10,664 nucleotides of DNA from Planctomycetota bacterium (GCA_009926815.1 RFOC01000053.1:1-10664), one strand, 5' to 3'; shown: positions 1 through 6,179, counted from the stretch's first letter. The notes: a model not told the origin generated them from the sequence alone. Program-made: numbers and translations.

Positions 1-213
1 TTCGCCATGCTGGGCGACGTGATCGTGGCGGAGCCCAAGGCGCTGATCGGCTTCGCGGGGCCGCGCGTGATCCGTCAGACCATCCGGCAGGAACTGCCCG
101 AGGGATTCCAGACGGCCGAGTTCCTCAAGGAGGCCGGCTTCGTGGACCGCATCGTGCATCGCTCGCAGCTTCGAAGCGAGATCGGTCGCGTGATCGACTT
201 CGCCGGCAAGTGA
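1..213 (+). CDS. accD: Acetyl-CoA carboxylase carboxyltransferase subunit beta, C-terminal fragment
   Basis: This is the 3' end of accD; the gene begins upstream of the window and 70 residues are visible. AccD pairs with AccA as the cytoplasmic carboxyltransferase that moves CO2 from carboxybiotin to acetyl-CoA, giving malonyl-CoA for fatty-acid synthesis. The visible part is the typical tail of the crotonase-like domain: MLGDVIVAEPKALIGFAGPR, then a V-I-x-Q-T-I segment, ELPEGFQTAEFL and a GFVDRIVHR segment, the order found in AccD of many bacteria. The N-terminal zinc finger lies outside. The stop is 4 bases before the next start, so accD and lnt are probably cotranscribed. The family call is secure. 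Confidence 0.95.
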   Translation, partial: FAMLGDVIVAEPKALIGFAGPRVIRQTIRQELPEGFQTAEFLKEAGFVDRIVHRSQLRSEIGRVIDFAGK

Positions 214-217
214 CGGC

Positions 218-2962
218 ATGACGCTCGCAGCACGCTGGCTCCGACCCGCGGCCCTGGCCGCGCTGGGATCGCTTCTGGCGTGCCTGGCGGTGGCCCCGAT
301 CGGCTGGTGGGCCTGTGCGCTGGTGGCCTGGGCGCCGCTGACGCTGGTGGCGCGTCAGGCGGCCGCCGCCCGTCAGGCCGGCGACCGACGCGCGGTCCGG
401 CGTGCGGTGGCGGTGGCCTTCGCGGTGGCGCTCGGGCGATGGCTCTGGCTGGAGCAGTGGATCGGCCAGGTGAGCGACGCGGGCCTGCCGGCGCTGGCGG
501 GGAGCATGGCCCTCTTCGATGGCCTCTTCGTGTGGGCCGTGGCGCGATCGGAGATCCTGCCGTCGCGGGCCCGCTGGCCGCTGGCCCTGCGGACCGCGAT
601 CCTGCTGACGGCGTGCGAGTGGTTCCGCGGCCGCGTGTTCCTGGAGGGCTACCCGTGGTTCATGCCGGCGCAACCGCTGGTCGAGTGGTTGCCGCTGGCG
701 CAGGGCGCCGACCTGTTGGGCGCGGCCGGACTGTCGGTGGTGCCGGGCGCGATCGCCGGCGCGCTGGCGGAGGCCTGGACAGGTGTGCACGCGGGCACGG
801 GAACGTGGAAGCGGGGGATGGCGCTGGCCGCGTGCCTGCTGGGCGCGAGCGTGAGCTACGGCTGGGCTCGCCTGTCCGAGGCGCCTGCGGCGGACGCTCG
901 CGTGCTGCGGCTGCTGGCGGTGCAGCCCAGCGTGCCCCAGAGCAACAAGGATTCCCCGGACCGTCGTCGTCAGGACGCGCAGGTGACCTTCCTGCTGGAG
1001 AGCACGCAGGCGGCCATGGAGGCGGAGCGCGCGCAGGGGCGAGGCGTGGACCTGATCGTCTGGCCGGAGACCGTGGTGCCCGGCGTGGGCCTGGAGCCGG
1101 ATGCCATCCTGCTGCAGCGCGAGCGGGGTCTCTGGCCCGGCGACCGCTACGTGGCGCCGATCGAGGCGATGGCGGCGCGCGGCACGCCCATCCTGCTGGG
1201 CAGCGCGGCCTACATCGGGCTGGGCGTGCAGGGTGATCGCTACGTGTGGAAGCGTCAGTTCAACAGCGGCTACCTGCTTCGCGGTCCTGGGGACTTCGAT
1301 CGCGTGGACAAGATCCTGCTCACGCCCTTCGGCGAGACCATGCCCTACATCTCGCGGTGGAAGTGGCTCGAGGAGCGGCTGCTGGACATCGGAGCCCGGG
1401 GCATGCGCTTCGACCTGCACGCCGGTGAGGCCCCGGGCCTGCTGCAGGTGCAGGCGGCCTGCGGTCCGGTGCGGCTGGGCGTGCCGATCTGCTTCGAGGA
1501 CACCGTCTCGCGCGCCACCCGCGCCATCGCCAACGCGGGCGAGGGGGCGGAGGCGCTGGTCAACCTCTCCAACGACGGCTGGTTCGGTCCCTTCGACGCG
1601 GGTCGCGCGCACCACGAGCAGGCTGCGCGGTGGCGGGCCATCGAGTTGCGACGGCCGCTGGTCCGCGTGGCCAACACGGGGCTGACGTCCGCCTTCGACA
1701 GCCGCGGGCGACGCGTGGCTGGTCCGCTGGCTGCGCGCACCGAGGGGACGCTGCGCGTGGACCTGCCGCTGGATGCGGGCACCTCGCTCTTCGCCCGTGT
1801 GGGCGATGTAGCATCGTGGGCCATGTTTCTCGCGGGCATCGCCATGGTGATTGGCCGGGCGCCTCGGGTCCCCGCGGCGGCCTGCACGCTGCTGCTGGCG
1901 CTGGTCATGGCCTGCGACACGCCCCGCACCGATCGCCTGCCTACGTGGAGCAGCAAGGACCAGTCGGTCATGCCCGAGGGGGAAGCCGGCCTGAATGGCA
2001 AGCCGGTCAACACCACGCTGCCGGTGCCGGCCTCGGGGGACATGCGATCCAACGCGGTGCGACTGCTGGAGGAGGCATCCCGAAGCCAGAGTCCTCTGCT
2101 GCGGGCGATCTCCATCGAGGCCCTCGAGCACGATCCGGGCACGCTGGAGCCCGCCGTCCGCCGGGGGCTGGGTGACGCGAACCCCGGGGTCCGATTCGTG
2201 GCCGCCATGGTGGGGAGCAAGGCGAGGTTGCCGGGCCTGGCCACGCTGGTCGAACCGCTCCTCCTGGATGCCAACGACAGCGTGAAGGCGGCGGCCATCC
2301 TGGCCCTGCACCGGGCCGGGCGCAACGTGGATCCGAGCCCGCTCATCCGCATGATCGTGGCACCCACGGCGGACGTCCGGGGGAACGCGGCCATGGTGCT
2401 GGGCGAGATGGGCAACCGCTCGGCGCTGCCCATGCTGGCGGACGCGCTGGGCGCACCCATGCCCAAGGCCTTGCCCGCGCAGGTCCGCGTGGTGGACCTG
2501 CAGATCGGCGAGGCCATGGTCAAGCTGGGGGACCGTTCACAGCTCGAGCCCATCCACGCGGCGCTGTTCTCGCGAAGTGATCAGGGCGAGTGCATCGGCC
2601 TGGCGTGCCAGATCGTGGGCAGCCTCCGTGATCAAACGGCGCTGCCCATGCTGCAGCGGCTCATCGATGCCAACGGGCTGGACACGCGTCCCGCCGAGAT
2701 CCGGCTGGTGGCCGCCGTGGCGGTCATGCACATCGCCCCCTCGGCGCCGGCCACCCTGGCCGAGCTGGGGCAGCTGGGGGCCCGGGACACCCGAGCGGAG
2801 GTCCGTGGCATGGCCGCCAAGCTGCTGGGATTCTTCCGAAGTCCCGAGGTGGATGTCTCCCTGGGCCGCCTGCTCCGGGACCGGGATCCGATGGTGCAGG
2901 TGGCCTCCGCGGCAGCCATCCTTCGTCGGGAATCGGCGGGGGCCGCCCCCGCCCAGCGTTGA
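218..2962 (+). CDS. lnt: Apolipoprotein N-acyltransferase fused in frame to a HEAT-repeat lipoprotein-like domain
   Basis: The N-terminal ~550 residues are Lnt, the inner-membrane enzyme that transfers an acyl chain from phospholipid to the N-terminal diacylglyceryl-cysteine of lipoproteins. About seven hydrophobic segments fill residues 8-215. A nitrilase-fold domain follows (about 228-520), with the catalytic set in place: Glu284 in LIVWPET, Lys365 in DRVDKILL, Cys425 in VPICFED, plus Glu373 in TPFGE and Glu427. A last membrane segment sits at about 529-545. The usual family length is near 500-550 residues, but this frame runs on to 914. Residues 543-566 look like a lipoprotein signal peptide ending in VMA-Cys566. 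A Pro/Asp/Gly-rich linker follows, then repeated helix pairs (about 609-905) of HEAT type, for example NPGVRFVAAM, DSVKAAAILAL, ADVRGNAAMVLGEMG. The start at 218 is 4 bases after accD. The role of the HEAT part is unknown. Either this is one polytopic protein or the tail is also made separately (see 1823). Confidence 0.93.
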   Translation: MTLAARWLRPAALAALGSLLACLAVAPIGWWACALVAWAPLTLVARQAAAARQAGDRRAVRRAVAVAFAVALGRWLWLEQWIGQVSDAGLPALAGSMALFDGLFVWAVARSEILPSRARWPLALRTAILLTACEWFRGRVFLEGYPWFMPAQPLVEWLPLAQGADLLGAAGLSVVPGAIAGALAEAWTGVHAGTGTWKRGMALAACLLGASVSYGWARLSEAPAADARVLRLLAVQPSVPQSNKDSPDRRRQDAQVTFLLESTQAAMEAERAQGRGVDLIVWPETVVPGVGLEPDAILLQRERGLWPGDRYVAPIEAMAARGTPILLGSAAYIGLGVQGDRYVWKRQFNSGYLLRGPGDFDRVDKILLTPFGETMPYISRWKWLEERLLDIGARGMRFDLHAGEAPGLLQVQAACGPVRLGVPICFEDTVSRATRAIANAGEGAEALVNLSNDGWFGPFDAGRAHHEQAARWRAIELRRPLVRVANTGLTSAFDSRGRRVAGPLAARTEGTLRVDLPLDAGTSLFARVGDVASWAMFLAGIAMVIGRAPRVPAAACTLLLALVMACDTPRTDRLPTWSSKDQSVMPEGEAGLNGKPVNTTLPVPASGDMRSNAVRLLEEASRSQSPLLRAISIEALEHDPGTLEPAVRRGLGDANPGVRFVAAMVGSKARLPGLATLVEPLLLDANDSVKAAAILALHRAGRNVDPSPLIRMIVAPTADVRGNAAMVLGEMGNRSALPMLADALGAPMPKALPAQVRVVDLQIGEAMVKLGDRSQLEPIHAALFSRSDQGECIGLACQIVGSLRDQTALPMLQRLIDANGLDTRPAEIRLVAAVAVMHIAPSAPATLAELGQLGARDTRAEVRGMAAKLLGFFRSPEVDVSLGRLLRDRDPMVQVASAAAILRRESAGAAPAQR
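1809..1814 (+). promoter_or_regulatory. Possible -10 element (TAGCAT) for a leaderless internal start at 1823
   Basis: TAGCAT fits TANNNT and ends 8 bases before the in-frame ATG at 1823. The same TANNNT-8-ATG layout occurs at 6748. It forces the codons gta gca, and this is the only GTA triplet I find in the whole 218-2962 frame, where valine is otherwise GTG or GTC. No convincing -35 box lies 16-18 bases upstream. The call is inference from pattern only. Confidence 0.3.
1823..2962 (+). other. Possible separate product: HEAT-repeat lipoprotein from an internal in-frame start
   Basis: Two in-frame ATGs, at 1823 and 1844, precede a segment with the three parts of a lipoprotein signal peptide. 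Starting at 1844 these are a short basic stretch (MVIGRAPR), a hydrophobic core (PAAACTLLLAL) and a lipobox-like VMA-Cys, with Cys codon 1913-1915. Translation from 1823 would give 379 residues and from 1844 372. The product would be a small HEAT-repeat lipoprotein outside the cytoplasm, and a plausible substrate of the Lnt encoded just before it. No Shine-Dalgarno site precedes either ATG. Because the frame is open from lnt without a stop, the sequence alone cannot tell a fusion from two nested products. Confidence 0.4.
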
Positions 2963-2988
2963 CATTTCGCCCGTGGAACGGGTATCAC
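2959..2988 (+). promoter_or_regulatory. Sigma-70-type promoter for the mre operon
   Basis: A perfect -35 TTGACA (2959-2964) overlaps the stop codon of the upstream frame. An 18-base spacer separates it from TATCAC (2983-2988), which matches TATAAT at four of six places. Such a pair stands out in this GC-rich DNA. It lies in the only long gap of the window, ahead of the cell-shape genes, and points the right way. The predicted transcript start is near 2995, leaving a leader of about 95 bases. Confidence 0.6.
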
Positions 2989-3007
2989 TCCGGGGATCCA
3001 TTGCGGG

Positions 3008-3023
3008 CACGCCCCCGGGCGTG
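3008..3023 (+). repeat. Inverted repeat (hairpin) in the mre operon leader
   Basis: CACGCCCCCGGGCGTG has 7-base arms that are exact reverse complements. As RNA it can form a 6-pair stem with a 4-base loop. No T-run follows, so it is not a standard terminator. It may shape or stabilise the 5' leader. Confidence 0.4.
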
Positions 3024-3048
3024 GCGCCATGGAGCACGCGTCCAGACC

Positions 3049-3062
3049 CTGGGCGAGCCCAG
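3049..3062 (+). repeat. Second inverted repeat in the mre operon leader
   Basis: CTGGGCGAGCCCAG has 6-base complementary arms around GA. As RNA it can form five pairs with the loop CGAG. It sits 16 bases before the GGAG ribosome site of the next gene. The stem is short, so a regulatory role is only a possibility. Confidence 0.3.
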
Positions 3063-3078
3063 CGCGTGACCACACGAC

Positions 3079-3082
3079 GGAG
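3079..3082 (+). promoter_or_regulatory. Ribosome binding site (GGAG) fixing the TTG start at 3091
   Basis: GGAG is followed by 8 bases and then TTG. An in-frame stop at 3067-3069 and the absence of any other start codon before the membrane segment leave the TTG as the only sensible start. Confidence 0.65.
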
Positions 3083-3090
3083 TCCCTTCC

Positions 3091-3999
3091 TTGCACATCC
3101 TCACCAAGATCTTCATCGTCCTCACCTCGCTGCTGTCCGTGGCCCTGGTGCCGCTGGTCATGCTCAACACCGCCAGTGACGAGACCTGGAAGAACCTCTA
3201 CAACGACGAGAAGGCCAAGGTGAAGGCCGCGGAGTTCGCCAAGGACGCCGCGCAGCGCCTGCAGGACTCGGCCGTGAGTTCCGCCGCCGAGGAGAGCGGC
3301 ACGCTCCGGGCCCAGGTCGAGGGACTGAAGGCCGAGCTGAACGCCGCGCGCGATGCCGAGCTGAAGGTGGCCAGCGTGCTCGCCGGCCTCCGCGGCGAGC
3401 TCGACGTGCTCAAGTCCAGCAACCGCGTGCTCGCCGAGAGCAACAAGATCGGCAGCGAGACCACCTCGCTCTTCTCCAAGGAGCTCTCCGACCTGCGTGA
3501 TCGCCTGGTCAACGCCCAGAAGGACAACGTCCGACTGGACGAGGCCGTGGCCACGTTGACCAGCGAGAACGAGGTCTTCAAGGCGAGCATCCGCCAGCTC
3601 AAGGAGGAGCTCAAGCAGACCCGTGACGAGAAGGACCGGGCCCAGGCCCGCGTGACGCAGTTCGTGGCCACGGTTGGTGACCTGCCCTCGGGCACGGCCG
3701 CCCCGGGCGCCACCCGCGACGTGGTCGCCAAGGTTCCCGCGGACCGATCCATCAGCGCCTCCATCGTGGGCGTGACCCGCGGCGCGGACCGCACGCTGGC
3801 CGAGATCAACGCGGGCAGCCGGGATGGCGTGCAGCCGGGCTGGAGCATGATGATCGCCGACGGCAACCGGTTCATCGGCAACCTGCGGATCACCCACGTG
3901 GACGTGAACCGTTCCGTGGGCGCGGTGGAGCTCGAGGACCCGTCCGCTCGCGGCGAGGTCAAGGCCGGTCTTCGCGTGATGAGCCGCAAGGGCGAGTGA
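3091..3999 (+). CDS. Coiled-coil membrane protein with an MreC-like C-terminal domain
   Basis: This 302-residue protein begins with a short cytoplasmic tip (MHILTK) and one membrane helix (about residues 6-25). It continues as a long charged coiled coil (about 33-185, rich in E, K, A, L and R) and ends in a small compact domain (about 221-299). The end domain holds DRTLAEINAGSRDGVQPG (233-250). This parallels YLTLNVGAREGVRPG in the MreC encoded downstream: in both, an Asn, a Gly-Ala/Ser-Arg-Asp/Glu-Gly-Val run and Pro-Gly are followed by a beta-rich stretch with IGNLRI or VGRVVG. Membrane anchor, coil and beta domain is the MreC plan, with a longer coil. It probably acts outside the membrane with the MreBCD complex. 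It starts with TTG after a GGAG site and is the first gene behind the 2959 promoter. I do not recognise a named family, so an MreC-related scaffold is inference. Confidence 0.85.
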   Translation: MHILTKIFIVLTSLLSVALVPLVMLNTASDETWKNLYNDEKAKVKAAEFAKDAAQRLQDSAVSSAAEESGTLRAQVEGLKAELNAARDAELKVASVLAGLRGELDVLKSSNRVLAESNKIGSETTSLFSKELSDLRDRLVNAQKDNVRLDEAVATLTSENEVFKASIRQLKEELKQTRDEKDRAQARVTQFVATVGDLPSGTAAPGATRDVVAKVPADRSISASIVGVTRGADRTLAEINAGSRDGVQPGWSMMIADGNRFIGNLRITHVDVNRSVGAVELEDPSARGEVKAGLRVMSRKGE

Positions 4000-4003
4000 G
4001 GAG
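4000..4003 (+). promoter_or_regulatory. Ribosome binding site (GGAG) of the 53-residue gene
   Basis: AGGAG (3999-4003) directly after the preceding TGA is followed by 6 bases and the GTG at 4010. Good spacing supports this small gene as translated. Confidence 0.6.
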
Positions 4004-4009
4004 CGAGCC

Positions 4010-4171
4010 GTGGCCGACACCGACACCACCGTCCCGACCCGCAAGCCCACCCCCAACGTCTTCACCGCGCTGCTGGTGGTGAGCGCGCTGCTGCTGGTGG
4101 CCGGCACGGTGTGGGTCTCCCTTCGCAACATCGACCAGGCCGGCGGAGCGTTCGAGTACAAGGCGAAGTGA
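4010..4171 (+). CDS. Small single-pass membrane protein, 53 residues
   Basis: A GTG start with a well-placed AGGAG site opens a 53-codon frame ending at TGA 4169-4171. The product has a Thr/Asp-rich polar head (ADTDTTVPTRKPTP), one strongly hydrophobic helix (about residues 17-37, FTALLVVSALLLVAGTVWV) and a short tail with YKAK. Positive residues before the helix (Arg11, Lys12) suggest the N-terminus is in the cytoplasm. It lies 10 bases after the coiled-coil gene and 82 bases before mreB, so it likely belongs to the same operon and may be an accessory part of the cell-shape machinery. I recognise no named family. Its reality rests on the ribosome site, the clean membrane helix and its place in the operon. 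Confidence 0.7.
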   Translation: MADTDTTVPTRKPTPNVFTALLVVSALLLVAGTVWVSLRNIDQAGGAFEYKAK

Positions 4172-4191
4172 GCCGCGCTGGAAGCCGCGAG

Positions 4192-4209
4192 CCGTCCCGC
4201 TTCGGACGG
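4192..4209 (+). repeat. Hairpin in the spacer before mreB
   Basis: CCGTCC and GGACGG form a perfect 6-pair stem around the 6-base loop CGCTTC. It lies 21 bases after the stop of the small membrane gene. No T-run follows. It could act as a pausing, processing or mRNA-stability element that sets mreB level apart from the genes before it. Confidence 0.45.
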
Positions 4210-4215
4210 ACCCCG

Positions 4216-4231
4216 CTCCGGGGCCCCGGAG
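4216..4231 (+). repeat. Perfect 16-base palindrome before mreB
   Basis: CTCCGGGGCCCCGGAG is self-complementary over all 16 bases and ends 22 bases before the mreB GTG. It overlaps a competing 5-pair hairpin, CCCCG-CTC-CGGGG (4211-4223), so two RNA folds exclude each other. As DNA it could be a dimeric operator. Short GC palindromes also arise by chance at this composition, so the role is open. Confidence 0.4.
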
Positions 4232-4253
4232 ACGAGACCGGAAAGAGATCACC

Positions 4254-5303
4254 GTGCTGGATTCGCTGCTGAGCTGGTTCAGTGTCGACATGGGCATCGA
4301 CCTGGGCACCTGCAACACGCTCGTGTGCGTGCGGGGTGAGGGCATCGTGCTGAACGAGCCGAGCGTGGTGGCGGTCCGCAAGGGCACCAACAAGGTGCTG
4401 GACCATGGCGAGGCCGTGGGCTGGCGGGCCAAGGAGATGCTGGGCAAGACGCCCGGTGCCATCAGCGCCATCCGTCCCCTCAAGGACGGCGTGATCAGCG
4501 ACTTCGAGATGACCGGAGCCATGCTCAGCTACTTCATCCGCAAGGTGAACGGTCGTGGCCGGCTCTTCGGTCCGCGGGTGGTCATCGCGGTGCCCGGCGG
4601 CATCACGGCGGTGGAGAAGCGCGCGGTGCTGGACAGTGCCGAGCAGGCGGGTGCCCGTCGCGTGTTCCTGGTGGACGAGCCCATGGCGGCCGGCATCAGC
4701 GCGGGGCTGCCCGTGCTGGAGCCCACCGCGAGCATGATCGTGGACATCGGCGGCGGCACCACCGAGGTGGCCGTCATGAGCCTGGGCGACATCGCCTGCA
4801 GCGAGAGCGTGCGCGTGGCCGGCGACGAGCTGGACGAGGCCATCATCAACTACATGAAGCGCCGTCACGGCATGATGATCGGCGAGCAGACGGCGGAGCG
4901 GGTGAAGATCGAGATCGGCTCCGCGGCTCCCGTGGGCCCGCAGACCACCATGGAGGTGCGAGGCCGCGGCGTGGTGGATGGCCTGCCCAAGCGCGTCACC
5001 GTGACCAGCACCGAGATCTGCGACGCCCTGGCCGAGCCGGTGGACAACATCAGCGAGGCCGTGAAGCGGACCCTGGAGAACGTGGAGCCCGAGCTCGCGG
5101 CCGACCTGGTGGAGAACGGCATCACCCTGGCCGGCGGCGGGGCGCTCCTTCGCGGCCTGGACATGGTGCTGAGCACCAAGACCGGCCTGCAGGTGCGGAT
5201 CGCGGACGACCCGCTGACCTGCGTGGCCCGTGGCACCGGCATCTACCTCGACAACCTCGAGCAGTACAAGGCCAACCTCGAGTCGGACAGTGACGAGATC
5301 TGA
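4254..5303 (+). CDS. mreB: Rod shape-determining protein MreB (bacterial actin)
   Basis: MreB forms ATP-dependent filaments on the inner face of the membrane and guides side-wall peptidoglycan synthesis with MreC, MreD and the elongation synthases. The 349 residues match the usual length. The N-terminus MLDSLLSWFSV resembles the amphipathic membrane-binding helix. Actin-fold motifs are in order: phosphate-1 DLGTCNTLV (16-24), then GEGIVLNEPSVVA, VIAVPGGIT, VFLVDEPMAAGISAGLP, phosphate-2 IVDIGGGTTEVAV, GDELDEAI, and the adenosine motif ITLAGGGALLRGLD. The phosphate-1 motif has Cys20 where most MreB proteins have Ala. The start is GTG at 4254 after GGAAAGAG (4240-4247); the next ATG (4290) would delete the membrane helix. 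mreC follows 15 bases after the stop. The call is certain. Confidence 0.98.
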   Translation: MLDSLLSWFSVDMGIDLGTCNTLVCVRGEGIVLNEPSVVAVRKGTNKVLDHGEAVGWRAKEMLGKTPGAISAIRPLKDGVISDFEMTGAMLSYFIRKVNGRGRLFGPRVVIAVPGGITAVEKRAVLDSAEQAGARRVFLVDEPMAAGISAGLPVLEPTASMIVDIGGGTTEVAVMSLGDIACSESVRVAGDELDEAIINYMKRRHGMMIGEQTAERVKIEIGSAAPVGPQTTMEVRGRGVVDGLPKRVTVTSTEICDALAEPVDNISEAVKRTLENVEPELAADLVENGITLAGGGALLRGLDMVLSTKTGLQVRIADDPLTCVARGTGIYLDNLEQYKANLESDSDEI

Positions 5304-5305
5304 CC

Positions 5306-5310
5306 GGAGG
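5306..5310 (+). promoter_or_regulatory. Ribosome binding site (GGAGG) of mreC
   Basis: GGAGG lies 8 bases before the GTG at 5319. A nearer GTG at 5314 is ruled out because it reads Val-Pro-stop. This fixes the mreC start. Confidence 0.7.
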
Positions 5311-5318
5311 TCCGTGCC

Positions 5319-6179
5319 GTGATCCGCGGCGCGGCCGGCCCCGGACGGGGCTTCGCGGTGACGGTGGTGATCACGGGGGTGGTGGGCCTGATGCCCGTCC
5401 GCTGGCTGCTGCCCTGGACGAACGATCTGTCGGCCCTGCTGTGGCTTCCGCTGCGGCCGCCCGCCCACGCCCTGACGGCGCTGCGGCTGTGGCTTCGTCC
5501 GCCGCTGGAGGATCCCGGCAAGCCTCGCGACGCCCAGCTGCTGCTGGACGAGCGGGACCGGTTCCGCGCCCTCTGGCATGCCGAGCGACTGCGGGCCGAG
5601 GAGCTGGCCCAGCGTCTGTCCGAACTGGAGCGCACGCGCCAGTTCAACCGAACGGCCTCGCCCACGGTGCCGCTGCTGGCCAGCGTGACTGGCCGGGGCA
5701 TGGGAGGCGGCGAGCGTTACCTCACGCTCAACGTGGGCGCCCGCGAGGGCGTGCGGCCGGGCGACCCGGCGGTGGTGGGCGGTGACCTGCTGGTGGGCCG
5801 CGTGGTGGGTGAGCCCACGGAGGCCTCGTGCTGGCTGGCGCCGCTGGGAGATCCAAGCACCGGCCGACTGGATGTCTACATCGCCCCGGCGGACCGGCCC
5901 GAGGCGCCGCCCGCGGAGAGTGCGCAGGCGCAACTGCGGCCCGATCCTCGCGGGGTGCTGGTGGGCGAGGTGGAGACCTCGGGCAAGGTGCGCGAAGGTG
6001 ACGTGGTTCGCCTGAACGATGCCACGTGGAAGCCCTCGGCGCGGGGCATGCGACTGGGCGTGGTCCGCTCCATCCGAGCGAGCGACCGGAACCCGCTCCG
6101 CATGGTCATCGAGCTCGGCGGTGGCCTGGAGGCGGAGCGGCTGCGCGAGGTGACCCTGAAGGTGGAGGCGTCCGAATGA
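5319..6179 (+). CDS. mreC: Rod shape-determining protein MreC
   Basis: MreC is a membrane-anchored protein whose outer part links MreB filaments to the wall-synthesis enzymes. This 286-residue protein has a short inner tip, one membrane helix (about 11-31, FAVTVVITGVVGLMPVRWLL), a coiled coil (about 71-110, DERDRFRALWHAERLRAEEL) and a double beta domain. The MreC signature is clear: YLTLNVGAREGVRPGDP (134-150) followed by GDLLVGRVVGEPTEAS. The repeated second barrel carries DPRGVLVGEVETSGKVREGD and ends in LREVTLKVEA. The inserted stretch near 187-210 is rich in Pro, Glu and Ala. Start is GTG after GGAGG. The stop overlaps the mreD start by 4 bases (ATGA), so translation of the two is likely coupled. 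Confidence 0.94.
   Translation: MIRGAAGPGRGFAVTVVITGVVGLMPVRWLLPWTNDLSALLWLPLRPPAHALTALRLWLRPPLEDPGKPRDAQLLLDERDRFRALWHAERLRAEELAQRLSELERTRQFNRTASPTVPLLASVTGRGMGGGERYLTLNVGAREGVRPGDPAVVGGDLLVGRVVGEPTEASCWLAPLGDPSTGRLDVYIAPADRPEAPPAESAQAQLRPDPRGVLVGEVETSGKVREGDVVRLNDATWKPSARGMRLGVVRSIRASDRNPLRMVIELGGGLEAERLREVTLKVEASE

Noticed and set aside
125..2311. Very long minus-strand frame (728 residues) opposite lnt
   Set aside because: Its translation is Arg/Gln/His/Pro-rich with no recognisable domain, typical of an antisense shadow in GC-rich coding DNA. The plus strand has clear catalytic motifs over the same bases.
3029..3223. 64-residue plus-strand frame starting in the mre leader
   Set aside because: There is no ribosome site, the translation is Ser/Pro/Arg-rich, and most of it overlaps the coiled-coil gene in another frame.
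4216..4231. Rho-independent terminator before mreB
   Set aside because: The palindrome is GC-rich but has no T-run after it, and it lies between genes that appear to belong to one operon.
4062..5933. Long minus-strand frame (623 residues) opposite mreB and mreC
   Set aside because: It is a composition-driven shadow of strongly conserved mreB/mreC coding, with His/Ala/Gly/Arg-rich low-complexity translation and no domain.
6026..6175. Upstream extension of mreD
   Set aside because: The frame is open but lies wholly inside mreC, and a GGAGG site and ATGA overlap mark 6176 as the start.
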